A DNA stretch of 64,000 nt, from NCBI GenBank assembly GCA_037138595.1, contig JBAXIB010000001.1, forward strand, positions 62,001-126,000, written 5' to 3'. Origin of the DNA: UBA4742 sp037138595. Lineage in GTDB: Bacteria; Actinomycetota; Acidimicrobiia; Acidimicrobiales; Acidimicrobilacustridaceae. Below, piece after piece: positions 16,181 to 25,434 of the stretch. The first letter of the stretch is position 1; each line of letters opens with the position of its first letter. A model generated the notes under the pieces. The model did not search any database and had not been told where the DNA came from. It saw only the letters and a list, made by a program, of their open reading frames with translations. The position numbers were made by a program, and so were the translations under genes.

Positions 16181-17119
16181 TCAACAGGACGCGCTCACCA
16201 CAAAGTCGGCGATGTCGACACCAGCTTCGACTAGCAACCGCAGCACCGTGGTAGCTGGAACTGCGATCCGGACCGGGTCTTCCCAAGACTGAACCCATAC
16301 TGCGCCGTGACGAGACCACCCCTGTCCATCGAGCGATGCTCCCGAAAATTCGCCATCGGGTTCAAAACGCGCCAGTAGTCCACCGTCTGAGGCTCGCGTG
16401 ATGTTCATCTGCCCTTGTGCTGTGTCAATAGTGAGTACCACCTGGCGATTGAGAATCAATCGGCAAAGCATGCCGGCAAGTTGTACTTCGGCATCAGATT
16501 GGGTTGGACCATCCAATGTCGGTCCGTCGTCGGCGAGATCGAATCTTTCACTGTCATCAGGTGCGACGAACAGGATCTCTGTGCACGCTCGCTCGAGTCG
16601 CAACACTTGGTCGTCGCCATCGGTAAACGACCCAACACCCAAACCAATCTGTGCGATCTGACGCAGAGCGACACCGATGACGCTTCGGCAGTCCAACGCG
16701 ACAGCGGCCGATGCGTCACTGACCGGACCGAGTTCGCCGATTGCCTCTATCGAAATGGCGCCCGACACCATCGCGGCCCGATCGGCCGCAGCATGAGCCG
16801 CGTTCGAAGCAAGTTCAGCTTCGTGCAGCCATCGATTGAGGCCGGGTGCAGGAATCACCGCTTCGGTTTGGCGAATCTCCTCGATCTCGCGGACAAGCCC
16901 AAGCGCCATCAACCAATCAATAGCGGCGTTCCCGGCGTCACGGTTTGCGCTAATTCGGTTCACTTCGATGGCCAGAAGCGCTCCATCGAATGCCTCCTGA
17001 AACCGACCCGATTCAGGTTGCTCGCTAAGGTTTGCTAAGTCTGAAATCGGGTCGCCCACAATCTCGCCATAGAGCCAAGCATCGTCACCATATCCATTGG
17101 GCAGTGGCATACCTATCAC
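16181..17119 (-). CDS. Hypothetical protein
   Basis: A 312-residue acidic protein with no signal peptide or membrane segment. Two regions can be told apart: residues 1 to about 215, mainly helical and Ala/Asp/Glu-rich, and the last 100 residues with alternating strands (RQVVLTIDTAQGQMNITRA, LLARFEPDGEF, VRIAVPATTVLRLLVEAGV). The C-terminal part loosely recalls YbjN/TY-chaperone-like folds, but I would not assign a family. It is convergent with the GT8 gene. Confidence 0.6.
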   Translation of the reverse strand: MIGMPLPNGYGDDAWLYGEIVGDPISDLANLSEQPESGRFQEAFDGALLAIEVNRISANRDAGNAAIDWLMALGLVREIEEIRQTEAVIPAPGLNRWLHEAELASNAAHAAADRAAMVSGAISIEAIGELGPVSDASAAVALDCRSVIGVALRQIAQIGLGVGSFTDGDDQVLRLERACTEILFVAPDDSERFDLADDGPTLDGPTQSDAEVQLAGMLCRLILNRQVVLTIDTAQGQMNITRASDGGLLARFEPDGEFSGASLDGQGWSRHGAVWVQSWEDPVRIAVPATTVLRLLVEAGVDIADFVVSASC

Positions 17120-17251
17120 GCACTTTCAGTGGTTAACTCCTAGCCGGTTGCAGCGGCAGTGAGCATGCGAAGCATCTGCTCCGTCCCCTAGTAGTACGCC
17201 ATATGTGTGACATTTCGACTCACCAACAGCGTGTCGTTGGCACCAATCATG

Positions 17252-17671
17252 TCAGTCGTTCGCTCGCTTTCGGCGAGCACGTGCATGCGATCGCGCTGCC
17301 CCTGAAAGCCCAGCCACGATCCCAAAGACAGCTCCACCGATGCCCCGAACTCGCTGCTGGGTTGTCAAGCGTTGATGGTTGCTGAGCCCGCCCAGCAAAT
17401 CAGCGCCATCAGCGCCGGCCGACGCGAGGAACCACCAGGTTGCCGATGAATCCCCGCGCAGGCCGCTCACCAGCAGCATCGCTCCGATGAGTGCATCTCG
17501 GTAGCCCATTGATCGCAACAACAAACTGGCCGTTGGACCGGATTCCTGATCGTCTCCCCACAATCGGTTGGCGGCATCTGGAGCCACGAGAAAAGACACA
17601 CCAGATGCGAGTCGAATCGACCCCGCGGTGATAGCCGGGATATTCGTGCGACGGAATGCAGCGAACTTCAT
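17252..17671 (-). CDS. Small membrane protein (DUF4267-like)
   Basis: From ATG 17671 the product is 139 residues with three to four hydrophobic helices (AITAGSIRLASGVSFLVAP, LLRSMGYRDALIGAMLLVSG, WWFLASAGADGADLLGGL, IGGAVFGIVAGLSG). This order, with a RD and an AxxDGADL segment in the loops, resembles small DUF4267-type membrane proteins. A longer frame to 17932 overlaps the divergent MBL gene and is not supported. It ends in a basic tail (HARARRKRAND). The 64 bases to the divergent gene probably contain both promoters. Confidence 0.6.
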   Translation of the reverse strand: MKFAAFRRTNIPAITAGSIRLASGVSFLVAPDAANRLWGDDQESGPTASLLLRSMGYRDALIGAMLLVSGLRGDSSATWWFLASAGADGADLLGGLSNHQRLTTQQRVRGIGGAVFGIVAGLSGAARSHARARRKRAND

Positions 17672-17735
17672 GGAAAAACCATAGGGGAAGCTATGGGAAC
17701 TACCGTCATGGAACATCAATCGATCGGAAGATTCA

Positions 17736-18986
17736 ATGAGCGATAAACGGCAAGGACCCGATGCACTAACCGTATCCGCACGGCTCAAGGAAGCACGCGA
17801 GATCGCCCCGGGAGTGTTTTTCTTGGCCGGGTTTGGCAATACGACATTCATCATCGGCACCGATGGTGTCGCAGTTGTTGATCCCGGCTTATTCATAAAC
17901 GGACCGAGAGTTGTTGATGAACTTCGGGCCATTACCGAACTACCGATTCGCTATGTGATCTATACCCACGGCCACTTCGACCATGCATTCGGAACACCGG
18001 CGTTACTTGAAGATGCTGCGGCGCGAGGTCACGCCGTTCCCGACATTGTTGGACATGTAAATGTTGGGCGCCGTTTTGAGCGTTACGCCAAGACTTCGGG
18101 GCATTTGGCCGAGACATTTGACTTGCAATTCGCTAGCTGGGGACCTGGCGGCGGTGACGTGGTCCGATCAGCCCAATACTGTCCACCGACGATTTCTTAC
18201 CAAGACCGCATTACTCTCGACGGACTTGGTGGTCGATCGATCGAATGTCGACACGGCTTGGGCGAGACCGACGACCACACCTGGATATGGATTGCCGATT
18301 CGCGGGTGATCGTCGGTGGGGATTTCATCGTGTCTTCGCTCCCCAACGCTGGCACGCCATTTCGCGTACAGCGCTACGTTCTCGAATGGGCCGAAGCGCT
18401 CGAGGAGATGGCCTCGGTCGAACCGTTAGCCGTGGTGAGTGGACATGGTGACGTATTCACCGATGACGCTGCCGACATGTTGCTCACGACGGCACGCTCA
18501 CTGCGGTGGCTCGATAGCGAAGTCGTGCGACGTATTAATGACGGCCAATGGCAAGAACAGATATTGGCTGAGGTTGAGCTTCCCGACGAACTATCCGAAA
18601 GTCGTTACCTTCAGCCGCTCTATGGATGTACGGCATTTGCCGTCCGCGACCTATTGCGGCGCTACATGGGTTGGTACGACGGCAACCCATCAGGGTTGTT
18701 TCCATCGCCTCGTGCTGAAGTCGCTCGCGAGATAGTGGATCTAGCTGGTGGTGTCGACGCCATTTTGAGTCGCGTCGACGAACTCATGGTCGGCACCAGC
18801 GCCGAACAACAACGAGCTCTGCATCTCGTTGACTTTGTCCTCTTGTCTGGTGATGGAGATCCCACCGAAGCCCACCGCCGCAAAGCTGACCTTTTAGAGA
18901 GTCGCGCCGCGGACGAACGTTCATTTGTGGCCCACAACGTGTTGAAGTCTGCTGCGGTGCTTGAACGCGCCAACATCCAGCCGTAA
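17736..18986 (+). CDS. Alkyl-sulfatase-like metallo-beta-lactamase-fold hydrolase
   Basis: The 416-residue protein has an MBL domain in the first 230 residues with the zinc motif H78-G-H80-F-D82-H83 and further ligands in RHGLGETDDH and GHGDV. Residues about 290 to 345 (LYGCTAFAVRDLLRRYMGWYDGNPSGLFP) match the dimerisation domain of SdsA/BDS1-type alkyl sulfatases. It is shorter than full SdsA1-type enzymes (about 650 residues) because the C-terminal SCP2-like domain is missing. It likely hydrolyses a sulfate or other ester. Confidence 0.85.
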   Translation: MSDKRQGPDALTVSARLKEAREIAPGVFFLAGFGNTTFIIGTDGVAVVDPGLFINGPRVVDELRAITELPIRYVIYTHGHFDHAFGTPALLEDAAARGHAVPDIVGHVNVGRRFERYAKTSGHLAETFDLQFASWGPGGGDVVRSAQYCPPTISYQDRITLDGLGGRSIECRHGLGETDDHTWIWIADSRVIVGGDFIVSSLPNAGTPFRVQRYVLEWAEALEEMASVEPLAVVSGHGDVFTDDAADMLLTTARSLRWLDSEVVRRINDGQWQEQILAEVELPDELSESRYLQPLYGCTAFAVRDLLRRYMGWYDGNPSGLFPSPRAEVAREIVDLAGGVDAILSRVDELMVGTSAEQQRALHLVDFVLLSGDGDPTEAHRRKADLLESRAADERSFVAHNVLKSAAVLERANIQP

Positions 18987-19210
18987 CCAACCACTGCGAC
19001 GGAGTGCTCATCACAACCCAGCGAATGCAGCGCTTTTCTGTTCCAACAGCCGGAATTTGGCGAAGTCATCGACCTTTGGTCACTTCGATATCTCGAAGGC
19101 TCACGACACGTTTAGACGGCCGTTGCCGCGCCATCTTCGACGCCGTTCGATGTGAGACGAAACGTTACGATGACTTCTTTATGGAATCGATCAGTGACTA
19201 GGGTTCGGCG

Positions 19211-20155
19211 ATGACAAGTCACGTTGGGCGAAGGGCGATTTGGACATTACGTCGCTCCGTCAACACGTTTCGTCGTGAGCACCGGCATCGAGCCTCCCAG
19301 ATAAATCGAAGCGTGAATATCAAGCATGTGCAGTCGCGAAGTTCATTAGCGCGCCGAAGCGCGCGTGCGATGAGTTCGATACTTCGTAACCCTGATCCGT
19401 CTGGGCCGATCTGGGCAGTGACCATGGTCAAGAATGAAGCCGACATCATCGAAGAGACGATCCAGACACTTGTCGCACAGGGCATTGACCAGATACTCGT
19501 GGCTGATAACAATTCGACCGATGCTACGCGAGAGATTCTCGAACGATTGGCCCGCGACCTGCCAATCATCATTGTCGATGATCCATTAGTCGCATATTGG
19601 CAGGCGGAAAAGATGACAAGGCTCGCTCAAGTTGCAACCAGTCTCGGAGCATCTTGGATTGTCCCCTTCGATGCTGATGAACTGTGGTTCGGCGAGGGCA
19701 GCCGAACAGTTGCTGAAGTCCTGCGATCCACCTCGGCCACAATTGTTACCGCAACATGGTGGCAGTTTTTACCTGTCAACGAACAAGATGGCGTGGGTTT
19801 CGCACAGAGACATGGCTATCGCCAGTTGAAACCTGAGCCCTATAAGAAACTCGCCTTCCGTGCGAATTGGTTGGCTCGCATCGGACTTGGAAATCATTGG
19901 GTTGACCTACCCGACATGCGCGAACAAGCAGGCCTTCGCATTGCACACTTCCGCTATCGCTCACGTGAACAAATGGTTCGCAAAATAAGAGATGGAGTCG
20001 CCGGATTGCGCGCCGGCGGAATCGGCAACGACCTGGTTAGCCATTGGTGGGCGCTAGCCGACGCCGATGACGATGCAGTACACGCATACGTGCAGGAGCT
20101 CATCGTCAATGCCGAACCCGTCTTTGATCCGGCGTCTTTATGGAGCCGTTCATGA
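19211..20155 (+). CDS. Glycosyltransferase family 2 (Glyco_tranf_2_4 type)
   Basis: A 314-residue protein with a basic N-terminal stretch of about 60 residues, then the GT2 core: WAVTMVKNEADIIEETIQTL, ILVADNNSTDATREIL and the acidic motif VPFDADELWF. The HFRYRSREQMVRKIRDG segment near the C-terminus is typical of the subfamily that often decorates surface glycans. The first 50 residues may not all be translated; ATG 19373 is a possible later start. Its stop overlaps the start of the acyltransferase gene (ATGA), which suggests joint function. Confidence 0.82.
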   Translation: MTSHVGRRAIWTLRRSVNTFRREHRHRASQINRSVNIKHVQSRSSLARRSARAMSSILRNPDPSGPIWAVTMVKNEADIIEETIQTLVAQGIDQILVADNNSTDATREILERLARDLPIIIVDDPLVAYWQAEKMTRLAQVATSLGASWIVPFDADELWFGEGSRTVAEVLRSTSATIVTATWWQFLPVNEQDGVGFAQRHGYRQLKPEPYKKLAFRANWLARIGLGNHWVDLPDMREQAGLRIAHFRYRSREQMVRKIRDGVAGLRAGGIGNDLVSHWWALADADDDAVHAYVQELIVNAEPVFDPASLWSRS

Positions 20156-22218
20156 CCATAGTCGAACCGACGATCGCCGAAAATGACGCCGGCACGTCAC
20201 ATCGACGGGCCGATATCCAGGGCCTGCGCGCGGTTGCAGTTGGTTTGGTTGTGGCCTTTCACGCTGCGCTTCCGATTCCTGGTGGCTACGTCGGCGTCGA
20301 CATGTTCTTTGTTATCTCGGGCTACGTCATCGGTCAGATGTTGCTACGGCAACTTCGAGCCACCGCGACATTGCGATTCGGATCGTTTTATACCCGACGG
20401 TTGCGACGACTGTTACCAGCTCTGGCGCTTTTGATCTTCACTGTCGCAGCGGCCTCGACAGTCCTGCTCAGCCCATTCGGCGCCCAACAAGCAACCGCTC
20501 ATACCGGGATTGCCGCCTCACTTTTCTCCGCCAATCTGCAACTTGGCTCGGTGTCGGGCGCCGGATATTTCGCACCGGTTGCCGCCAACGCGTTGCTGCA
20601 TACTTGGTCGTTGTCGGTCGAGGAACAGTTCTATCTTGCGTTTCCCGCCTTCTTATTAGTTGTGTGGCGCGTCGCCGGCCGGCTCAGCGGACCGAACGGC
20701 CGCCGGCGAGCCGTGCCGATCTTGGTGATCGTCGCGACCTTGGCATCCTTCGCGTTGTCGTGGTTCGCGACTTTTCATCCGAGCGGATTCTTCGGATTGA
20801 AGTTTGCCTTCTATTCGCCGATGACGCGGGCTTGGGAGTTCGGCGTCGGAGTACTCGTCGCGTGGTTCTCAAGCCGATTGATTCGAATCCCCCGGTCGGT
20901 TGCCGTCGTGCTCGGCGTGATCGGTGCGTTGCTCATCATGTACTGCGCGCGGTCGTTCACCAATGCAACGTTGTTTCCGGGTGTCGCCGCGTTGGTGCCG
21001 GTCACCGGCACTGCCTTGCTCCTAGTTTCCGGAATGGTTCCTAACTGGGGAGTGAGCTCGCTGCTTTCACTTCGGCCAGCAGTGTGGATCGGCGATATTT
21101 CCTATGGCTGGTACTTGTGGCACTGGCCGCTGATTATTTTCGCCGTGGCGTTGTGGCCCGGAAATAAAATGACAATGGTTGCCGCTGCGTTAGTGGCCCT
21201 AGTACCGACGTTGTTGTCATACCGGTGGATAGAAAATCCAATCCGATTCAACGATCGGATTGTTGGACGTCGCATCATTCGACTCGTCGTCATTTGTGTA
21301 TCACTACCGATTTTCGCGTGTGTCGGTCTACTCGTTATCAATCGATTCGAGTCACATACGAAAGCAGTTCACGACTTCGCTGTAGCCCGAGAACGCCACG
21401 CCGATAGCAAGGATGAATGCGCCAATTTGACTCCGATTGGCGAACGGTCGCCTACGGCGTGCACCTGGACCGTTTCGAATCCGAAAGGAACCATCTATCT
21501 CATTGGCGATTCAAACGCCGGGCACTTCATTGAGGTGGCAGCCAATGCCGCTAACGCATTGGGTTACAACCTCACAGCAGCGACGCCGCCTGGTTGTCCG
21601 ATGGTTGATGTTCTGCGACCAAATCGCGGCGGGTCCTCGGGAACAGCCGGCGCGGCATGCCTAAGCTTTGTCACCAAATCGGCCTCGGCCCTGGAACTGA
21701 ATCCTCCAGCGATGGTGATTTTGGCCGCCTCAACGCAGTACCTGGAGTTCCCGGAGGCCTTTCGTGATCCGCAGACCAACCAGCCTGTCGCTACCCCGGA
21801 GGGAAAAGCACAACTTTGGGAAGACGGAACGGCCACCGTCTTGCGCAAGTTAGAAGCTGCCGGCATACCCACGGTTTTGATCCACTCAGTCCCCCATCAA
21901 GACGCTGCCGAGTTCCACCCAGAGAACTGTCCGGCTATCCAGATCTATCGATCAGCGTGCGGTTTCGGAGCCGTCGACCGCGCGAGCGTTGAGCGCCAAC
22001 AACGAGCCACCCGAGACGCCGAAGATCGTGCAGTCGCCCAAGTACCAGGATCAGTTGCGGTCGATTTTACCGATGACCTGTGTTCCCCCGATGCGTGTTA
22101 CGCCCGTCGTGACGGCGTGTTGTTGTTTAATGATGCCCGACATTTGAGTATCGCCGGAGCGTCAACGCTCAACGACCAATTCCAGACCATCATGCGAAAC
22201 GCGCTTGGGCGCTCATGA
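20152..22218 (+). CDS. OafA/YrhL-type acyltransferase with SGNH domain
   Basis: The 688-residue protein has an N-terminal acyltransferase-3 domain of about ten membrane helices, starting RADIQGLRAVAVGLVVAFHA with the catalytic-type His, and including GYVGVDMFFVISGY and LLHTWSLSVEEQFYLAFPAF. The C-terminal 300 residues form a periplasm-side SGNH hydrolase-like domain with YLIGDSNAGHF (Ser) and DARHLS (Asp/His). Such proteins O-acetylate surface polysaccharide. The start at ATG 20152 has GGAG six bases upstream and overlaps the stop of the GT2 gene; ATG 20140 is an alternative. Confidence 0.93.
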   Translation: MTIVEPTIAENDAGTSHRRADIQGLRAVAVGLVVAFHAALPIPGGYVGVDMFFVISGYVIGQMLLRQLRATATLRFGSFYTRRLRRLLPALALLIFTVAAASTVLLSPFGAQQATAHTGIAASLFSANLQLGSVSGAGYFAPVAANALLHTWSLSVEEQFYLAFPAFLLVVWRVAGRLSGPNGRRRAVPILVIVATLASFALSWFATFHPSGFFGLKFAFYSPMTRAWEFGVGVLVAWFSSRLIRIPRSVAVVLGVIGALLIMYCARSFTNATLFPGVAALVPVTGTALLLVSGMVPNWGVSSLLSLRPAVWIGDISYGWYLWHWPLIIFAVALWPGNKMTMVAAALVALVPTLLSYRWIENPIRFNDRIVGRRIIRLVVICVSLPIFACVGLLVINRFESHTKAVHDFAVARERHADSKDECANLTPIGERSPTACTWTVSNPKGTIYLIGDSNAGHFIEVAANAANALGYNLTAATPPGCPMVDVLRPNRGGSSGTAGAACLSFVTKSASALELNPPAMVILAASTQYLEFPEAFRDPQTNQPVATPEGKAQLWEDGTATVLRKLEAAGIPTVLIHSVPHQDAAEFHPENCPAIQIYRSACGFGAVDRASVERQQRATRDAEDRAVAQVPGSVAVDFTDDLCSPDACYARRDGVLLFNDARHLSIAGASTLNDQFQTIMRNALGRS

Positions 22219-22266
22219 ACGAATCACCACCCAATCGGTCAAATACTGTTGCGAACGGAGAACCTC

Positions 22267-22653
22267 ATGTCATCAGCTAGCGACCCACCCTCCGAGCTGA
22301 TCGATGCTCGGATCAGAGAGTTAGGCGACTGGCGGGGCGAAATGCTTAGCCGGCTTCGTGCCTTGGTTAAACAGGCTGATCCCGACGTCATTGAGGAATG
22401 GAAGTGGCGTGGAGTTCCCGTCTGGGAGCACGACGGCCAAATCTGCACCGGCGAGACCTACAAGACCGTTGTCAAGATGACGTTTGCTAAAGGCGCGTCT
22501 CTTGACGATCCCTCGGGGCTATTTAACTCGAGTCTCGAAGGCAACACTCGTCGAGCTATCGATTTTCACGAGGGTGACGAAATCGATGAAACAGCATTGA
22601 AAGCGCTCGTGCAATCAGCGGTGCAACACAACAAATCCAAGTCCAAAAAATAA
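22267..22653 (+). CDS. DUF1801 family protein
   Basis: A 128-residue protein starting at ATG 22267, six bases after a GGAG site. It carries the DUF1801 (YdhG-like) pattern: IRELGDWRGEMLSRLRALVKQ, DVIEEWKWRGVPVWEHDG and KMTFAKGASLDDPSGLFN, ending ALKALVQSAVQHNKSK. Family members are small, soluble and of unknown biochemical function. It stands convergent to the 9-residue repeat gene, with a terminator hairpin between them. Confidence 0.88.
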   Translation: MSSASDPPSELIDARIRELGDWRGEMLSRLRALVKQADPDVIEEWKWRGVPVWEHDGQICTGETYKTVVKMTFAKGASLDDPSGLFNSSLEGNTRRAIDFHEGDEIDETALKALVQSAVQHNKSKSKK

Positions 22654-22670
22654 ACCGCCGCGCACGGCGG
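22644..22670 (-). terminator. Rho-independent terminator for the minus-strand genes
   Basis: A 6-bp GC hairpin CCGCCG-CGCA-CGGCGG sits at 22655-22670, and on the minus strand it is followed directly by TTTATTTTTT. This is a textbook intrinsic terminator for the transcript coming from the Cys-rich and repeat genes. In the plus direction there is no T run. Confidence 0.75.
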
Positions 22671-22712
22671 ATTGAGACCGTCCCATCAAAAATGTTGTGC
22701 TGGCGATGAGTA

Positions 22713-22961
22713 TCAACAGATACAAGGTCCGCCGAGGACCGGACAATTTGGTCCCGACATGGCATCGCAATCTGGACACAGGATGCACCCGCATGACATG
22801 TCTCTCGGACAGATGTGGGCCCCATCGAGGATGACGCCACAAATCGCGACTCGCTGGCCGCTCTCATTGCGGTAACGCTGCTCACAGTAATAGTGCTTCA
22901 GTCCGGGGTCATCGGCTTGCTCGACGACTTCGACGAGTTCGTCTACCGAAGATTCGCTCAA
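22713..22961 (-). CDS. Small Cys-rich protein, possible readthrough extension
   Basis: The 82-residue frame starts with TTG at 22961 and contains ten cysteines, mostly near its end (CPRDMSCGCILCPDCDA, NCPVLGGPCIC). The spacing suggests metal binding or disulfides. It has no good ribosome binding site. It lies in exactly the same frame as the upstream repeat gene, with one TAG (23010-23012) and no other stop between them, and the intervening 16 codons look coding (ARLRAEHRWTKPL). So it is either a separate gene or the C-terminal part of one protein split by a nonsense mutation. No family recognised. Confidence 0.5.
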   Translation of the reverse strand: MSESSVDELVEVVEQADDPGLKHYYCEQRYRNESGQRVAICGVILDGAHICPRDMSCGCILCPDCDAMSGPNCPVLGGPCIC

Positions 22962-23009
22962 TGGTTTGGTCCAGCGGTGCTCGGCACGAAGGCGAGCACC
23001 ACTGAGGAG

Positions 23010-23375
23010 CTAGCCATTGACAATCGACATCGTTCCGGCAGCATCAGTGGCAACTTCGCGACCATCGGGATAGGTGTGGAGGGTGGAGCCGTCTGCGAAT
23101 GTCGCGATGGTCCTGCCATCGGGATACGCAGAGTGAGTCGCACCATCCGAATGGCTCCAGATCTCGCGTCCGTCGGGGTACTTCGTATGGGTCCTACCGT
23201 CGTCGTGAGTCCAAGCCTCGCGCCCATCGGCATATTTCGTGTGGGTCATCCCGTCGGGGTAAATCCTTACGTCCCTACCGTCCTGAAAAGTGGTCTGCCA
23301 GAGGCCATCGGGAAGCGAATAGATCATTCGCCCGTCCGGCATCGTGATTTCCTCTCGACCTAACTCATCTTTCAT
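23010..23375 (-). CDS. G-box-like repeat protein (TCP10 C-terminal type, 9-residue YPDGR repeats)
   Basis: From ATG 23375 (preceded by AAGG at five bases) the product is 121 residues. Almost all of it is a perfect register of nine-residue units: eleven copies of xxDGxxxxx, such as YPDGREIWS, YADGREAWT and FADGSTLHT, and one final degenerate unit. This is the repeat pattern of the TCP10/SAS-4 G-box, which folds into a single free-standing antiparallel beta sheet. No signal peptide is visible. In eukaryotes the G-box binds centriole proteins; bacterial roles are unclear. The upstream ATG at 23435 lies before the ribosome binding site. Confidence 0.8.
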   Translation of the reverse strand: MKDELGREEITMPDGRMIYSLPDGLWQTTFQDGRDVRIYPDGMTHTKYADGREAWTHDDGRTHTKYPDGREIWSHSDGATHSAYPDGRTIATFADGSTLHTYPDGREVATDAAGTMSIVNG

Positions 23376-23479
23376 AGTTACCTTCTCTTGCCAATGGTCG
23401 AAGTAGGTACCCCGAGTATCCCAGAGCAATGGCATAAATATTTGTTATGGTATCGCGTCCAGAAATAGTGCGTTCCAAG

Positions 23480-23950
23480 TCAAGTTTTGGCACACGCTGT
23501 TGATTGCACGACACCATTCGGGCAGGTGGTGTTTAACCAAATTGCCGCACTGGATTGCGAAGCTGAGAGGTTCGCTCCGGTTAAGTTTGCGTTGGTAAAA
23601 TTCGCTCCGTGCATCTGGGCATAGCTGAGGTTCGCTCCGGTCAGGTTCGCCCCGCTGAAGTTTGTTTGCCGCAACGTCGAGTTGGTCAAGTTGACCCCGC
23701 TGAGATCGGTGTTTGACAGGTCGCAGTCGGATAGATTCACTTTCTCGCCCCTTGCCGTGCAATCAACCGACCCCGCAGCCGATGGAACTGACACCGTGAT
23801 TGTGGTGCTCGCCTGATCCGCCAGTGTTGTCGAGTTCGCTGCGGTCGTCGAAGTGTCGGCCGTGTTTAGGGACCCCGTACTTCCTCCGCCACACGACGAG
23901 ATCACCACTGCCGAAATTACGATTGCGAAGACTACTAACGACTTTTTCAT
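23480..23950 (-). CDS. Pentapeptide repeat lipoprotein
   Basis: The 156-residue protein has a lipoprotein signal (MKKSLVVFAIVISAVVISSC, Cys20) and a Ser/Thr-rich linker to about residue 60. About 12 pentapeptide units follow (LSNTDLSGVNLTNSTL, then GANLTGANLS). It ends with WLNTTCPNGVVQSTACAKT, the same closing motif as the proteins at 14299 and 35665. An AAGGAAAACA ribosome binding site precedes the ATG. It is expected to be anchored on the outer face of the membrane. Confidence 0.9.
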   Translation of the reverse strand: MKKSLVVFAIVISAVVISSCGGGSTGSLNTADTSTTAANSTTLADQASTTITVSVPSAAGSVDCTARGEKVNLSDCDLSNTDLSGVNLTNSTLRQTNFSGANLTGANLSYAQMHGANFTNANLTGANLSASQSSAAIWLNTTCPNGVVQSTACAKT

Positions 23951-23988
23951 TGTTTTCCTTGGACTTGTTCAGACGCTCGGCGGGACCG

Positions 23989-25434
23989 TCAAAGTTTCGA
24001 ATTCAATTCATCAATTAAAGCATGAATAAGTCGGTCCACGTCGGGATACGTTGCAAGCGGATTCATGAAGGTACATTTGAGCGCCGCACGGCCCTTGATC
24101 TCCGTACGACCGAGCACGATTTCTCCGCGCATCAACAAGTTCTGCTGCACTCGTTGAAGATCGGTTGCGAGGTAGCCAGGTGCATCAAAGACGCACATCA
24201 CACCCGTCGGTTGGGCAACCATCGCCAACTCGTCAGATGCGGCGATCTTGTTTGCCGCGTAGGAACTTAAGTCAATGACTCGCTCAAGCATCTCTGCTAA
24301 CGATGCTCGGCCCAATGTGCGCAGTGTTGCGACAATCTTGGCCGCGTCGAAACGCCTCGATGTATCGAGCGACCTTCCTACGAGGTTGGTCATTCCTTCG
24401 ACTTCGTCACCGCGATCAAGGTACTTCGACTTCACACGAAGCAAATCGAATCTCTTGACGTCTTGAACGATAAGTGCGCTGGCGTTGAATGGCTGAAACC
24501 AGAGTTTGTGAAAATCAATGGTGACCGAGTCGGCTCGGCTGATGCCGCTCAGCATTGGACTCAAACGCTGGGACATGAGGTAGGAGCCAGCGACCGCGGC
24601 ATCAACATGAAACCAAGCGCCGACGCGTTCACATCGAGTCGCGATGTCATCAAGTGAGTCAATCGCCCCAAGGTCAGTTGTACCGGCGGTTCCGACAATC
24701 GCGATGACCGTCGATCCGAGCGAAATGAGTTGATTCAAGATGTCGTCAAGACTCGTAATGTCCATGGCGCCAATGTCATTACTCGGAACGGTGACGACTG
24801 CGTCACGCCCAAGGCCGAGCTGCGCCGCGGCGCGTTGCACTGAGAAGTGCGCTTGGTCCGAGCAAACGATGCGCCACGACTTCGCTTCTTCGGGAAGGCC
24901 AGTTCGCAAGACGTCAACGCCCAACTGTGCACTAGCCCATGAACGCGCCAGCGTCATACCCAGCATGTTGGATGCGGTACCGCCTGAAGTCATTACTCCC
25001 GAAGCAGTCTCGGCCATCCCCATCAACGCGCTTAACCAATTCATCAGATGGAGTTCGACTTCGGTGGCAGCCGGTGCTTGGTCCCAGCTGTCCATCGACT
25101 GATTCATGACCGCAATCGTCATTTCGGACACCACACTCGCCAGTAAAGTTGGTGGCTGAAGATGAGCAACACAGTTCGGGTCAAAAGCGACGACACTATG
25201 GGCCCAGACAGTTTCGCCGAATTGGTCGAGAACCTGATTGAGCGGCGTTCCTTCCTCGGGACAAATTGGCGTGTCCCAAATCAGATCATGCAATTGCAGT
25301 GGACTGAGATCACTTCGTGGCCCGATTGGTCGCCGCAAACTCGCGATCGCCGCACTTGCAGCTTGCTCCAACCGCTCGATGCCAGTCTCATTCAGTTCGA
25401 CAACTGCATCCTGCCAGCGTTGGCTGCCACTCAA
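23989..25434 (-). CDS. ddc: PLP-dependent decarboxylase, probably L-2,4-diaminobutyrate decarboxylase
   Basis: The 481-residue protein is a group II PLP decarboxylase: base-stacking His196 in DQAHFS, Asp278 in HVDAA and the cofactor lysine Lys310 in DFHKLWFQP. It is preceded by a diaminobutyrate-type aminotransferase with a four-base overlap (TTGA), the classic dat-ddc pair that makes 1,3-diaminopropane from aspartate semialdehyde through 2,4-diaminobutyrate. The start is TTG at 25434, dictated by this coupling. Glutamate or aromatic decarboxylase activity is possible but less likely given the neighbour. Confidence 0.85.
   Translation of the reverse strand: MSGSQRWQDAVVELNETGIERLEQAASAAIASLRRPIGPRSDLSPLQLHDLIWDTPICPEEGTPLNQVLDQFGETVWAHSVVAFDPNCVAHLQPPTLLASVVSEMTIAVMNQSMDSWDQAPAATEVELHLMNWLSALMGMAETASGVMTSGGTASNMLGMTLARSWASAQLGVDVLRTGLPEEAKSWRIVCSDQAHFSVQRAAAQLGLGRDAVVTVPSNDIGAMDITSLDDILNQLISLGSTVIAIVGTAGTTDLGAIDSLDDIATRCERVGAWFHVDAAVAGSYLMSQRLSPMLSGISRADSVTIDFHKLWFQPFNASALIVQDVKRFDLLRVKSKYLDRGDEVEGMTNLVGRSLDTSRRFDAAKIVATLRTLGRASLAEMLERVIDLSSYAANKIAASDELAMVAQPTGVMCVFDAPGYLATDLQRVQQNLLMRGEIVLGRTEIKGRAALKCTFMNPLATYPDVDRLIHALIDELNSKL

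Noticed and set aside
17672..17932. N-terminal extension of the small membrane protein gene
   Set aside because: It would overlap the divergent MBL gene by about 200 bases and has no conserved content.
22815..23363. Plus-strand open frame of 182 codons opposite the 9-residue repeat gene
   Set aside because: Its apparent repeats mirror the minus-strand DG repeats; the minus frame has a ribosome site and terminator.
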